Below are positions 1-8,943 of a stretch of DNA of 29,298 bases, piece after piece. Within the stretch, counting starts at the first letter, position 1. Each line of letters starts with the position of its first letter. The notes beneath the pieces were generated by a model. That model searched no databases, was not told the origin of the DNA, and worked only from the letters and a program-made list of their open reading frames with translations. Origin of the DNA: JAADDG01 sp964450755 (GTDB lineage: Bacteria > Campylobacterota > Campylobacteria > Campylobacterales > JAADDG01); the NCBI GenBank assembly GCA_964450755.1, contig CAYVDJ010000074.1, positions 1 to 29,298 on the forward strand. Direction: 5' to 3'. Both the position numbers and the translations under genes were made by a program.

Positions 1-159
1 ACATGCATAAAGTCCGCCTATCAGTGCTCCCATAGAAGCGCCGCTGATGGAGATTATCTCAAAACCCATTTTTTCAAGCTCTTCTATAACTCCGATATGA
101 GCATATCCTCTTGCTCCTCCGCTTCCCAAAACAAGTGAGATTTTTTTATCACTGTTCAT
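1..159 (-). CDS. Patatin-like phospholipase, N-terminal part (runs off the left edge)
   Basis: Fifty-three codons are visible, starting ATG at 159 and running off the window at base 1. The peptide has the two hallmarks of bacterial patatin-like (RssA-type) serine hydrolases: a glycine-rich oxyanion-hole loop GSGGARG at residues 12-18, followed by AHIGVIEEL, and the nucleophile elbow SGASMG, whose serine would be catalytic in the Ser-Asp dyad. The Asp lies outside the window. A ribosome site (AGGA, about 171-174) precedes the start. It is divergent from argD across a 121-base gap. The family hydrolyses acyl chains of phospholipids or related lipids; substrate and location cannot be read from this fragment. 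Confidence 0.85.
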   Translation of the reverse strand, partial: MNSDKKISLVLGSGGARGYAHIGVIEELEKMGFEIISISGASMGALIGGLYAC

Positions 160-240
160 CTTTTGAAAATCCTTGCTGTTTTAAAATTGTCTAATCTAAT
201 TATACAAAAAACAATGCTTTGCACAGGGTGTAAGGTCAGT

Positions 241-256
241 TATAATTTGATATAAT
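241..256 (+). promoter_or_regulatory. Candidate sigma-70 -10 elements for argD
   Basis: Two perfect TATAAT hexamers, at 241-246 and 251-256, lie 25-40 bases before the argD start in an AT-rich divergent gap. Housekeeping promoters of Campylobacterota are dominated by the -10 box and often lack a clear -35, so either could serve. Which one is used cannot be told from sequence. Confidence 0.5.
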
Positions 257-280
257 CTCAAAAAAATTATTGAAGGTTGT

Positions 281-1471
281 ATGATGCAGTTAAAAGAGAC
301 GGATTTAAAATATGTTCTTCATACCTATGCAAGAAATTATGTCAATTTTAAAAGAGGTGAAAATGCCGTTCTTTATGATGAGAACGGAAAAGATTATATC
401 GATTTTACAAGCGGTATCGGGGTGGTCAGTGTAGGTCATGCCAACAAAAGAGTTTCCGATGCGATCTGTAAACAGAGTCAAAATATAACCCATATATCAA
501 ATCTTTATCTGATAGAGCCTCAGGCGCTTTTGGCAAAGAGACTGGTTGAGAGCAGCGGATATGATATGAGATGTTTTTTTGCCAACAGCGGTGCGGAGGC
601 AAACGAAGGAGCTATAAAGATAGCAAGAAAATACGGAGAGGTTGATTTGGAGCCTAAAAGGTACAAAATCATCACTTTGGAAAACTCTTTTCACGGCAGA
701 ACCATCACCGCTTTGAAAGCCACAGGTCAGGAGAAGATGCATACCTATTTTGGACCCTATCCGGATGGTTTTGTGTATGCAAAAGATATAGATGAGATTT
801 CTTCTCTTATAGACAACAAAACGATAGCCGTTATGATAGAGCTTATACAGGGAGAGGGCGGAGTGGAGCCACAGGATAAACAAAAAGTCCAAGAACTCTC
901 AAAACTGTTAAAAGAAAAAGATGTTTTGCTGATAATTGATGAAGTTCAGACCGGTATTTACAGAACGGGTGAGCTTTTGGCTTCCAATCTCTATGAGATA
1001 GAACCGGATATCGTTACTTTGGCGAAAGGATTGGGAGGGGGAGTTCCCATAGGCGCTATTATGACAAATCTGAAAGATATCTTCAAACCTTCCGATCACG
1101 GAAGTACATTTGGCGGAAACTATCTTTGCAGTGTGGCAGCAAATGAGGTGTTGGATATCTTGAAAGAGTACAAAAACAGCGGAAAGCTTGATGAGATGTA
1201 TATCTATTTTGAAAAGCAGTTGAAATCATTTGCAAAAGATTTCAAAAAGATCGTTATCAAAGATGTGGGTATAGGTTTTATGAGAGGTCTTAGGATAAAT
1301 GATAGTGAGATTTTAAACTCTCTTGTAAACAGTGCTTTTGAAGAGGGGGTGCTTGTTTTGAAAGCCGGAAGAAATACGCTTAGGTTTTTACCCCCTTTGA
1401 CGATCACAAAAGAGGAGATGGACAGAGGATTTGAGAGATTAAGAGGTGTGTTTAAAAAGGTTGTTTCCTGA
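281..1471 (+). CDS. argD: Acetylornithine aminotransferase (class III, PLP)
   Basis: Full-length class III aminotransferase (396 residues, usual for ArgD). It makes N-acetylornithine from N-acetylglutamate semialdehyde and glutamate in cytoplasmic arginine synthesis, and may also act as the DapC transaminase of lysine synthesis. Visible motifs are NSGAEANE (102-109) for the cofactor phosphate, SFHGRT (136-141), GEGG (191-194), DEVQTG (220-225), which holds the PLP-ring aspartate, and the Schiff-base lysine K249 in TLAKGLGGG. Two ATGs stand in tandem at the start (281 and 284); the A/G-rich site just upstream suits either. The stop overlaps the start of the methyltransferase gene. Related enzymes (GabT, BioA) are possible, but this length, the motif set and the family's distribution favour ArgD. 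argH is also in this window, in a separate operon. Confidence 0.9.
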   Translation: MMQLKETDLKYVLHTYARNYVNFKRGENAVLYDENGKDYIDFTSGIGVVSVGHANKRVSDAICKQSQNITHISNLYLIEPQALLAKRLVESSGYDMRCFFANSGAEANEGAIKIARKYGEVDLEPKRYKIITLENSFHGRTITALKATGQEKMHTYFGPYPDGFVYAKDIDEISSLIDNKTIAVMIELIQGEGGVEPQDKQKVQELSKLLKEKDVLLIIDEVQTGIYRTGELLASNLYEIEPDIVTLAKGLGGGVPIGAIMTNLKDIFKPSDHGSTFGGNYLCSVAANEVLDILKEYKNSGKLDEMYIYFEKQLKSFAKDFKKIVIKDVGIGFMRGLRINDSEILNSLVNSAFEEGVLVLKAGRNTLRFLPPLTITKEEMDRGFERLRGVFKKVVS

Positions 1472-2505
1472 TGGATGGATATAGAAAATTCAGTGATTTT
1501 ATGCAAGAGTGGCTTTATGCAAAAGATGGTTACTATACAAAATTCAGAGAGATAGGTAAAAAAGGGGATTTTTATACGGCAGTCAGCAGCAGTATGTTTT
1601 TTGGCGGATCGATAGCAAACAGACTTATAAAGAGTATAGAAGAGGGTTTTTTATCAAAAAATACAACGGTTTTGGAGATAGGAGCGCATCAGGGATATCT
1701 TTTGGCAGATATTGTTCAGTTTGTATATACTCTAAAACCAAATCTTTTGGAAACTCTCAAATTTGCTATCGTTGAACCGCAGATTGAAAATATAAAAGCT
1801 CAAAAGGAGTATTTTAAAAACTCTTTTGGTAATGCGGTTGATTTGACTCATTACGAGAGTCTGGATGAACTCTCTTTGGATGAGGCGTTTATCATATCAA
1901 ATGAGATTTTTGATGCATTTTCATGTGAACTTGTAAAAGATGGCAAACAGCTCTATATCAATGATGATTTTGATGTGGAGTTTGGGCAGATGGATGAGAG
2001 GATAAGAGAAACGGCTCAGAGATACAGTATCCAAAAAGGAGAGATAGCCGTCGGTTACGAAGAGTTTGCCGTCTCTTTGGGCAAAGGTGTAAAAAAATAT
2101 GAGTTTGTTACTTTTGATTACGGGGAAAAGGAGATAAGAGGGGATTTTTCTCTTCGTATTTACAGCAAACATCAGGTATATCCGTTTTTCTCTTTGACAA
2201 AATTTGCAAAAGATGAAAGCTTAAAAGACAATGTATCTTTAGGAGGACTTTTTAAAAAATCTGATATAACCTATGATGTTCATTTTACCCATCTGAGGGA
2301 CAGTTTTAAGGAAGCCGGAGCAAAAGAGACAGAAGTCAAAACCCAGCTGGTGGCTTTGACGGAATTTGGTTTGATAGAGCTTTTGGATATTTTAAGAAAA
2401 AATGTTGACGAAAAAAGCTATCAAAACGAACTAAACAGAGCAAAGGTTTTGATAGATCCCGCTTTTATGGGTGAGAGATTTAAAATGTTCAGATGCAGAA
2501 AATAA
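1471..2505 (+). CDS. SAM-dependent methyltransferase, MidA/NDUFAF7 family
   Basis: A 344-residue protein of the COG1565/DUF185 family. It has an N-terminal DFMQEWLYAKDGYYT segment typical of the family, a SAM-binding motif I (VLEIGAHQGYLLADI, about residues 65-80) and the family signature IISNEIFDAF, which matches the usual NELxDA. The best-studied member, mitochondrial NDUFAF7, dimethylates an arginine of a complex I subunit, so a role in respiratory complex assembly is a reasonable inference; the bacterial substrate is not established here. ATG 1471 overlaps the argD stop (TGATG), indicating translational coupling. A strong terminator follows, so argD and this gene form a two-gene unit. Confidence 0.8.
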   Translation: MDGYRKFSDFMQEWLYAKDGYYTKFREIGKKGDFYTAVSSSMFFGGSIANRLIKSIEEGFLSKNTTVLEIGAHQGYLLADIVQFVYTLKPNLLETLKFAIVEPQIENIKAQKEYFKNSFGNAVDLTHYESLDELSLDEAFIISNEIFDAFSCELVKDGKQLYINDDFDVEFGQMDERIRETAQRYSIQKGEIAVGYEEFAVSLGKGVKKYEFVTFDYGEKEIRGDFSLRIYSKHQVYPFFSLTKFAKDESLKDNVSLGGLFKKSDITYDVHFTHLRDSFKEAGAKETEVKTQLVALTEFGLIELLDILRKNVDEKSYQNELNRAKVLIDPAFMGERFKMFRCRK

Positions 2506-2506
2506 C

Positions 2507-2533
2507 AAAAGTATGATTTAAATCGTACTTTTT
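2507..2533 (+). terminator. Rho-independent terminator after the argD operon
   Basis: A stem of AAAGTATGAT paired with ATCGTACTTT (one G-U pair, loop TTAA) is followed directly by more T residues, just past the methyltransferase stop. This is a classic intrinsic terminator and may work in both directions because of the A-rich 5' side. Confidence 0.8.
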
Positions 2534-2638
2534 GGGATGAGGGAAAGTAATAATATTAATTTTTTACTCTTAATATCTTTTTTAATATTTATAGTGTAAT
2601 ATATAATTATATTTATACTTTAAATGAAAGAAATATTA

Positions 2639-3088
2639 ATGAGTGAACTTTTATTAAAAATTTATCGGTTTATATATCTGTTACATCAAAAAAGATTATT
2701 TTTATTGGCTAAAATATTAAATATTTTTCTCATTCGTATTCCTTTTGGATGTCGTATCGGTGAAGGGGCAAAAATAGGCAGAGGTTGTACTCTCGGATAT
2801 GGCGGTATCGGTATTGTTATTCATCACAGAGTTGTTATAGGAAACAATGTTCATGTTGCGACAGGTGTTACGATTGGTGGCACTTCTAAAAAATATGAAG
2901 TTCCGGTTATAGGCAGTAATTGTCTGATAGGTACGGGGGCTAAAATTTTAGGACCTGTGAAAATTGGTAACAACTGTGTAATAGGTGCTAATGCGGTTGT
3001 ATTGAGAGATATTCCTGATAACTGTATGGCAGCCGGAGTTCCCGCTTCAATCAAAAAAAGAGATATCGATATCAATAACTACATATAA
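2639..3088 (+). CDS. Hexapeptide-repeat acyltransferase, serine acetyltransferase (CysE)-like
   Basis: 149 residues from ATG 2639; a longer form from 2624 is possible, but only 2639 has an A/G-rich site (GAAAG) at normal spacing. After about 35 hydrophobic or basic residues comes a left-handed beta-helix of isoleucine/valine hexapeptide repeats (IGEGAKIGRGC, VIGNNVHVATGVTIGG, PVIGSNCLIGTGAKI, VKIGNNCVIGANAVV). It ends with the GVPA motif seen in CysE and sugar O-acetyltransferases. The paired histidines in VIHHRVVIG match the usual catalytic position. The protein is much shorter than true CysE (about 220-270), lacking its helical N-terminal domain, so it may acetylate a surface sugar rather than serine. 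Local base composition is more AT-rich than its neighbours. No sulfur-assimilation gene adjoins it. Confidence 0.7.
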   Translation: MSELLLKIYRFIYLLHQKRLFLLAKILNIFLIRIPFGCRIGEGAKIGRGCTLGYGGIGIVIHHRVVIGNNVHVATGVTIGGTSKKYEVPVIGSNCLIGTGAKILGPVKIGNNCVIGANAVVLRDIPDNCMAAGVPASIKKRDIDINNYI

Positions 3089-3172
3089 ATCATTAAAAAT
3101 ACTATTTTCTTCTAAAATTAATGTAAAATAATAAATATTTTTTTTATAACAATTGAGTAAAAGGGTTAAATC

Positions 3173-3784
3173 ATGTTGGATAAAAATTATGATGTTTTGA
3201 TAGTGGGCGGAGGTATTGCCGGAATATCATGCGGTTTGACTTTGGCTTCGACTGAAAATAAATTTGGTTGGTCAAAAGAGAGAAGGTATCTGATTATAGA
3301 TGAAGGAAAATCTGATCTTTTACAGGCGAGATTGTTTAATGTACCCGGTGTCAGACAAGGTGCTGATGGAGAGGAAGTTTTGTTATATATGAAAAAACAA
3401 TTACAAAAATTTCAAAATATAAAATTTTTGGAAGATAAAGTATTAAAGATATCAGGTAGTTTGTCCGATTTTGTGATTGAAACAAAAGAGGGAAAAGTTT
3501 TCAAAGCCGACAGAGTGGTTTTGGCTACGGGTATGCATAAGTTTGATATTGAAGGTTTGGATATTGAAATTATGACTCATGACAAAGTGATGAAACCCGG
3601 TAAGATAAAGATCAAAAACAGTGATTTGAAAATAAAAGAGGGTCTTTATGTTGCAGGACTTGCGGCAGGTTCAAAAACGATGTTTGCAATAGCGGCAGGT
3701 GATGGAACAAAAGTTGCTTGTGATATATTTGAGGAATGGACGGGTAAATTTGCTGTTGCCCATGATTCTGTAAGAGCAAAATAA
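3173..3784 (+). CDS. Short FAD/NAD(P)-dependent oxidoreductase, thioredoxin-reductase-like
   Basis: 203 residues. The N-terminus carries a dinucleotide-binding fold with GGGIAG (about residues 12-17); a later VVLATG segment and a C-terminal GLYVAGLAAGSK/AAGDG block match the second FAD contact of the TrxR-like pyridine nucleotide oxidoreductases. Normal thioredoxin reductases have about 310 residues, with an inserted NADPH domain carrying a CxxC pair. Both are absent here, so this is a single-domain form that could bind FAD but has no visible disulfide reductase site. A good AAAGGG site precedes ATG 3173. It stands alone between two gaps of about 85 bases. Substrate unknown. Confidence 0.7.
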   Translation: MLDKNYDVLIVGGGIAGISCGLTLASTENKFGWSKERRYLIIDEGKSDLLQARLFNVPGVRQGADGEEVLLYMKKQLQKFQNIKFLEDKVLKISGSLSDFVIETKEGKVFKADRVVLATGMHKFDIEGLDIEIMTHDKVMKPGKIKIKNSDLKIKEGLYVAGLAAGSKTMFAIAAGDGTKVACDIFEEWTGKFAVAHDSVRAK

Positions 3785-3867
3785 TAATTTAATAGATTAG
3801 AATATGTTTTGTTTAAAAATAAAAATGTTATTATTTTGCTCTTTTTTAAATGTAAGGATAGATATAG

Positions 3868-4134
3868 ATGAGTGAAAATTTGGTTTTTGAAGCAAGTAAA
3901 TTTATGCTTCTTGGTATGACTATGGTACTATTCTTTCTGCTTTTAATGATATTCTTTTTAAATATTCAATCTTATATAATTAATAAATATTTTATACCCA
4001 AAAACCCAAAAATTTCAACTGTAAAAAATACTGATATGAGAGTCATAAATAGTGATGAGAGCAGTGAAAAAATCGATGATGAGATAGTAGCCGTTATATC
4101 TGCGGCTGTTAAAAGATTTAGAGAGAGAAAATAA
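3868..4134 (+). CDS. oadG: Sodium-pump decarboxylase gamma subunit
   Basis: 88 residues with one N-terminal membrane helix (about residues 11-33: LLGMTMVLFFLLLMIFFL), a polar linker, and a C-terminal segment (DDEIVAVISAAVKRFRE) that is the recognised OadG/MmdD tail. In Na+-translocating decarboxylases the gamma subunit anchors the biotin-bearing alpha subunit to the membrane beta subunit and helps assembly. It is first in the run oadG-oadA-oadB-pckA-argH, 23 bases before oadA. Preceded by AAGGA at about 3856-3860. The sequence is short and weakly conserved, but position and tail make the call firm. Confidence 0.85.
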   Translation: MSENLVFEASKFMLLGMTMVLFFLLLMIFFLNIQSYIINKYFIPKNPKISTVKNTDMRVINSDESSEKIDDEIVAVISAAVKRFRERK

Positions 4135-4157
4135 CAAGAGTTTTATAAAGGTAAATA

Positions 4158-5987
4158 ATGGCGAAAAAACTTATAGATATAATGGATACTACTTTTAGAG
4201 ACGGTTTTCAGTCCGTATTTGGCGGAAGAGTTTTAATGGATGATTTTTTTCCTGCCGTAGAAGCGGCCAAAGAGGCTGGAATCAGGCATTTTGAGTTTGG
4301 AGGAGGTGCCAGATTTCAGAGCCTTTTTTTCTATCTTAATGAAAATGCATTTGATATGATGGATCGGTTTAGACAAACGGTGGGAGAAGAGGCAAATTTG
4401 CAAACTTTGGCAAGAGGTATCAATACCGTTATGCTAGATACCGGAAGCAGAGAGCTTATAGACCTTCATGCAAAACTTTTCAAAAAACACGGAACTACAA
4501 CGATAAGAAACTTTGATGCCTTAAATGATGTAAACAATCTCAAATACAGCGGAGAGAGTATCAAAAAGGCCGGATTGAATCATGAAATAGTCATAACGAT
4601 TATGGACCTTCCCCCCGGATGTAAAGGCGCTCACAATGTTGAATTTTATGAAAAGATTTTAAAAGATATTTTAGACAGTGAGATAGAATTTGAGAGTCTC
4701 TGTTTCAAAGATGCAAGTGGAACTTCCAGCCCTCACAAAGTGTATGAAACTATAACAATGGCAAAAAGACTGCTTCCGGAAGATATACATGTAAGACTTC
4801 ATACCCACGAAACAGCAGGTGTCAGCGTGTCTTGTTATCTGGCTGCTTTGGATGCCGGAGTTGACGGAATAGATTTGGCTGCATATCCGGTAAGCGGAGG
4901 AACAAGTCAGCCCGATATTTTGACAATGATGCATGCGGTAAAAGGAACAAATTATGATCTTGGCGGTTTGAGAGTTGAAGATATTTTAAAATATGAAGAT
5001 GCCTTAAAGGAGTGTTTAAAAGATTATTTTATACCGCCGGAAGCGACCCAGGTTTCTCCTATCATTCCTTTTTCTCCGATGCCAGGAGGCGCACTGACAG
5101 CCAATACGCAAATGATGAGAGATAACAATATCCTGGATAAATTTCCCGAAGTTATAAAAGCGATGAGAGAGACTGTTGAAAAAGGCGGTTTTGGAACATC
5201 TGTTACTCCTGTTTCCCAGTTTTATTTCCAACAGGCTTTTAACAATGTAATGTTTGGTCCGTGGAAAAATATTGCGGACGGTTACGGGAAGATGGTGCTT
5301 GGATATTTTGGAAAAACTCCGGTTGAACCGGATGCAAAAATTGTTGAACTGGCAAGTGAACAACTGAAACTCAAGCCGACAAAAGAGAATCCTCTGGATA
5401 TTTCCGACAGAGATCCGAAAAAATCAATTAAATATTTCAGAGAGATGCTGGAGGACAATCAACTTGAAGTAACTGAAGAAAATATTTTTATTGCCGCTGC
5501 CTGTGATGTAAAAGGAATAGAATTTTTAAAAGGCAACGGTAAAGTGATGGTAAGGAAGAATAAAAAAGAGCCAAAAGAGCAAAAAACCCGACTTAAGAGT
5601 GATGTCCAAGATTATACGGTGATTGTAAACGGCAATAAATACAGCGTTCATATTGCAGAAGGGGCAGATGAAGAGATAGAGATAAAATCTGTTAAAACTT
5701 CCAAACCTTCCCCTCAAACTTCTCAAAATGAAGTCAAACAAAGTACTCCGTTGGTTAAACCGGCAAACAATGATGCGGGAGAAGAGGTAAAAGCCACACT
5801 TCCGGGGTCAGTATTTAAACTGTTGGTCAAAGACGGTGACAATGTAAAGAAAGATGAGATTATTATGATTTTGGAAGCGATGAAAATGGAGATAGAGATT
5901 CCTTCACCGACAGAGGGTACAATTACTCTCAAAGTTGCTCAGGGTGATACGGTGGAAAATGATCAGGTATTGGCCGTTATAGGCTGA
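4158..5987 (+). CDS. oadA: Biotin-containing carboxyltransferase (oxaloacetate decarboxylase alpha / pyruvate carboxylase subunit B)
   Basis: 609 residues, normal for the family. An HMGL-like TIM barrel (about 1-300) opens with DTTFRDGFQS; it carries the active-site lysine in CFKDASG and the metal-binding HTHET motif. A conserved PYC/OADA domain follows (about 300-460), then a charged linker and a C-terminal biotinyl domain with EAMKME, whose K576 would carry biotin. The usual opening is DAHQS and ATR; here it is DGFQS and GGR, a divergent but recognisable barrel. It moves CO2 between oxaloacetate and biotin. With oadB and oadG the likely complex is a membrane Na+ pump, although a pyruvate carboxylase role with a separate biotin carboxylase (none in this window) is the main alternative. 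Confidence 0.85.
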   Translation: MAKKLIDIMDTTFRDGFQSVFGGRVLMDDFFPAVEAAKEAGIRHFEFGGGARFQSLFFYLNENAFDMMDRFRQTVGEEANLQTLARGINTVMLDTGSRELIDLHAKLFKKHGTTTIRNFDALNDVNNLKYSGESIKKAGLNHEIVITIMDLPPGCKGAHNVEFYEKILKDILDSEIEFESLCFKDASGTSSPHKVYETITMAKRLLPEDIHVRLHTHETAGVSVSCYLAALDAGVDGIDLAAYPVSGGTSQPDILTMMHAVKGTNYDLGGLRVEDILKYEDALKECLKDYFIPPEATQVSPIIPFSPMPGGALTANTQMMRDNNILDKFPEVIKAMRETVEKGGFGTSVTPVSQFYFQQAFNNVMFGPWKNIADGYGKMVLGYFGKTPVEPDAKIVELASEQLKLKPTKENPLDISDRDPKKSIKYFREMLEDNQLEVTEENIFIAAACDVKGIEFLKGNGKVMVRKNKKEPKEQKTRLKSDVQDYTVIVNGNKYSVHIAEGADEEIEIKSVKTSKPSPQTSQNEVKQSTPLVKPANNDAGEEVKATLPGSVFKLLVKDGDNVKKDEIIMILEAMKMEIEIPSPTEGTITLKVAQGDTVENDQVLAVIG

Positions 5988-5997
5988 TGAAGGAAAA

Positions 5998-7323
5998 ATG
6001 ATGAAAAAATTTTTATGGCTGGTTCTTTTTTTATCGGTTTTTACACAAGTTTTGACAGCATCATCCCAAAGTGTGTCTGAAGTTGATGTGGTAAAGAAAG
6101 AGAAGCCTTCTTATGAAAGCAAAGAGATAACGGAGCTTTTTTCCAATTTTTTGAAAACGACCGGAATATATGCTCTTTTAAATCCCAAAGAGGGAGTGAA
6201 AAATGCCGAAGGTCAGGAGATAAGCAAATTTGCCCAGGGTTATGGACGGGCTATAATGATATTTATCTCCTTTGTGCTTTTCTATCTTGCCATTGCAAAA
6301 GGTTTTGAACCTTTGCTGCTTATACCGATAGGATTCGGTGGGCTTTTGGCAAATATACCGATAGCTGATTTTACGGGAGAACATGGACTTTTAGGGATAC
6401 TTTTTCATGCCGGTATAAGCAATGAATTTTTTCCTCTTCTTATTTTTATGGGTGTAGGGGCATTGACCGATTTTGGTCCTCTGTTGGCAAATCCGAAACT
6501 TGCCATTTTGGGAGGTGCCGCACAGTTTGGGATTTTCGGTACGCTTGTGGGAGCGGCGGCACTTTCCCAATATACCGATTTGTTTGATTTTACGCTTAAA
6601 GAGGCTTCGGCTATCAGTATCATAGGAGGAGCTGACGGACCTACCTCTATCTATGTGGCTACAAATCTGGCGCCTGATCTTTTAGGTGCGATTGCCGTAG
6701 CGGCATACTCTTATATGGCTCTTGTACCGGTGATTCAACCTCCTATCATGAGAGCTTTAACCAATAAAAATGAAAGAAAGATCAAAATGCAGCAAATGAG
6801 AGAGGTATCGAGACTGGAGAAGATAATTTTTCCTCTTCTTGTTTTAATGTTGTGTATCTTAATCCTTCCTGAAGCAACTCCTTTGATCGGAGCATTGGCA
6901 TTTGGCAATTTTGTAAAAGAGTCAAATGTTGCACAAAGACTTTCATATACGCTTCAAAATTCTCTTATTAATATCGTAACGATTTTTTTGGGGTTGGGAG
7001 TCGGTTCAAAACTTGCGGCGGATAAATTTCTGGATACCAAAACATTGGGAATACTCCTTTTGGGATTGTTTGCTTTTGCGGTAGGTACCGCTGCCGGTGT
7101 TATAATGGCTAAAATAATTAATAAATTTAGTAGTAATAAAATCAATCCTCTCATCGGAGCGGCAGGTGTCAGTGCCGTGCCGATGGCGGCGAGAGTTGTT
7201 AACAAGGAGAGCATGAGAGAAGATCCGACAAATGTGCTTTTGATGCATGCAATGGGGCCGAATGTGGCAGGGGTTATAGGTTCTGCGGTAGCAGCAGGTG
7301 TATTGTTGTCAATTTTTAAATAA
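5998..7323 (+). CDS. oadB: Sodium-translocating decarboxylase beta subunit
   Basis: 441 residues; a polytopic inner-membrane protein with an N-terminal signal-like helix, a roughly 50-residue polar stretch, then about nine or ten hydrophobic segments. Family landmarks are the GVGALTDFGPLLANP segment, which holds the conserved Na+-site aspartate, and the ISIIGGADGPTSIY signature. The beta subunit decarboxylates carboxybiotin and couples this to Na+ export. Tandem ATGs at 5998 and 6001 follow AAGGA; 6001 has the better spacing. It sits 10 bases after oadA and 21 before pckA, consistent with one transcript. Confidence 0.9.
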   Translation: MMKKFLWLVLFLSVFTQVLTASSQSVSEVDVVKKEKPSYESKEITELFSNFLKTTGIYALLNPKEGVKNAEGQEISKFAQGYGRAIMIFISFVLFYLAIAKGFEPLLLIPIGFGGLLANIPIADFTGEHGLLGILFHAGISNEFFPLLIFMGVGALTDFGPLLANPKLAILGGAAQFGIFGTLVGAAALSQYTDLFDFTLKEASAISIIGGADGPTSIYVATNLAPDLLGAIAVAAYSYMALVPVIQPPIMRALTNKNERKIKMQQMREVSRLEKIIFPLLVLMLCILILPEATPLIGALAFGNFVKESNVAQRLSYTLQNSLINIVTIFLGLGVGSKLAADKFLDTKTLGILLLGLFAFAVGTAAGVIMAKIINKFSSNKINPLIGAAGVSAVPMAARVVNKESMREDPTNVLLMHAMGPNVAGVIGSAVAAGVLLSIFK

Positions 7324-7344
7324 ACTATATTAGGGGAATAAATT

Positions 7345-8928
7345 ATGTCTGAAATTAAAGGATTAGAGAAATTAGGATTAAAAGATATAAAAAAGATTTA
7401 TCATAATCCTGATTATGATTTGTTATATCAACATGAAATGGATAAGAAAGAGGGATTGCTTTCTGATTTGGGTGCTGTAATGGTAGATACGGGAATTTTT
7501 ACCGGTAGAAGTCCTAAAGATAAATATTTTGTAAAACAGCCTCCGTCCGAAGATAATATAGCATGGGGTGAGATCAATCAGCCTATTTCAAAAGAGATTT
7601 ATGAAGAACTTTTACAAAAAGCAAAAGAGCAGCTTTCATCAAAAGAGATCTATATCATGGATGTTTATGCGGGAGCCAGTAAAAGCAGTCGTAAAAAGAT
7701 AAGAGTTATTACCGAGATTGCATGGCAGGCACACTTTGTAAAAAATATGTTTATCCGTCCTTCTGAAGAAGAGTTAAAAGATTTTGAGCCGGATTTTACT
7801 CTTTATAATGCTTCAAAAATAACAAATGAAAAATGGAAAGAGCATGGTCTTAATTCCGAAGTATTTGTTGTTTTTAATATTGAAGACAATGTAGCCGTGA
7901 TAGGCGGAACATGGTATGGCGGAGAGATGAAAAAAGGAATTTTCTCTATGATGAACTACTGGTTGCCTCTTGAAGGAAAACTCTCTATGCACTGTTCTGC
8001 AAATATAGGCAAAGACAATGATACTGCTCTCTTTTTCGGACTTTCCGGAACCGGTAAAACAACACTTTCAGCCGATCCCCACAGAAGACTTATCGGTGAT
8101 GATGAGCATGGATGGGATGATGAGGGCGTGTTTAATTTTGAAGGCGGATGTTATGCCAAATGTATAGGTCTTGAAGCCGATAAAGAGCCTGAGATTTACG
8201 GAGCTATCAAGAGAGATGCTCTTTTGGAAAATGTTGTTGCGGACGAGAGTGGAAAAGTTGATTTTAATGACGGATCAAAAACCGAAAATACAAGAGTCTC
8301 TTATCCGATATTTCATATCATAAATCATGAAGAAAGCTTGACAGGTTCACATCCTCAAAACATTATCTTTTTGAGTGCTGATGCTTTTGGAGTTTTGCCT
8401 CCTGTTTCAAAATTGACAAAAGAACAGGCTATGTACTATTTTCTAAGCGGTTATACGGCAAAAGTTGCCGGAACGGAAAGAGGTATAACAGAGCCTGTTG
8501 CGACTTTCAGCGCATGTTTTGGTGAGGCGTTTTTACCTCTTCATCCTACCGTTTATGCAAAACTTTTGGGTGAGAAGATAGAAAAACATGATGTTAATGT
8601 TTATCTTGTCAATACCGGATGGACGGGAGGAGCTTACGGAGTCGGTAAAAGAATGAGTCTGAAAGCTACAAGAGCCTGTGTAAATGCGATTCTTGACGGA
8701 AGTATAAAAGAGAGTGAATTTGATGTTACGGATGTATTTGGTCTTTATTTCCCTAAAACTTTAAAAGGTGTCGATTCTTCCGTGTTAAATCCTAAAAATG
8801 CATGGGCTGACAAAGATGCCTATATAGAGACAAGAAACAATCTTGCAAAACTTTTTGTTGAAAATTTCAAAAAGTATCTAAAAGAGGATGCGGATTTTGA
8901 CTACTCAAAAGCCGGTCCCCAACTGTAA
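7345..8928 (+). CDS. pckA: Phosphoenolpyruvate carboxykinase (ATP)
   Basis: 527 residues, the normal size for the ATP-dependent enzyme. FTGRSPKDKY (52-61) is the oxaloacetate-binding region, GLSGTGKT (232-239) the P-loop, and GDDEHGW (251-257) the kinase-2 metal site. It interconverts oxaloacetate + ATP and PEP + CO2 + ADP. Lying between the decarboxylase genes and argH, it shares the oxaloacetate pool with the biotin enzyme: together they could link pyruvate, oxaloacetate and PEP for gluconeogenesis or anaplerosis. A GGGGAA site precedes ATG 7345. Confidence 0.95.
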   Translation: MSEIKGLEKLGLKDIKKIYHNPDYDLLYQHEMDKKEGLLSDLGAVMVDTGIFTGRSPKDKYFVKQPPSEDNIAWGEINQPISKEIYEELLQKAKEQLSSKEIYIMDVYAGASKSSRKKIRVITEIAWQAHFVKNMFIRPSEEELKDFEPDFTLYNASKITNEKWKEHGLNSEVFVVFNIEDNVAVIGGTWYGGEMKKGIFSMMNYWLPLEGKLSMHCSANIGKDNDTALFFGLSGTGKTTLSADPHRRLIGDDEHGWDDEGVFNFEGGCYAKCIGLEADKEPEIYGAIKRDALLENVVADESGKVDFNDGSKTENTRVSYPIFHIINHEESLTGSHPQNIIFLSADAFGVLPPVSKLTKEQAMYYFLSGYTAKVAGTERGITEPVATFSACFGEAFLPLHPTVYAKLLGEKIEKHDVNVYLVNTGWTGGAYGVGKRMSLKATRACVNAILDGSIKESEFDVTDVFGLYFPKTLKGVDSSVLNPKNAWADKDAYIETRNNLAKLFVENFKKYLKEDADFDYSKAGPQL

Positions 8929-8943
8929 AACCAAAGGATAAAA

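Noticed and set aside
497..892. 131-codon minus-strand frame inside argD
   Set aside because: It is fully antisense to a well-motifed aminotransferase, has no ribosome site and shows no recognisable protein pattern; a shadow frame.
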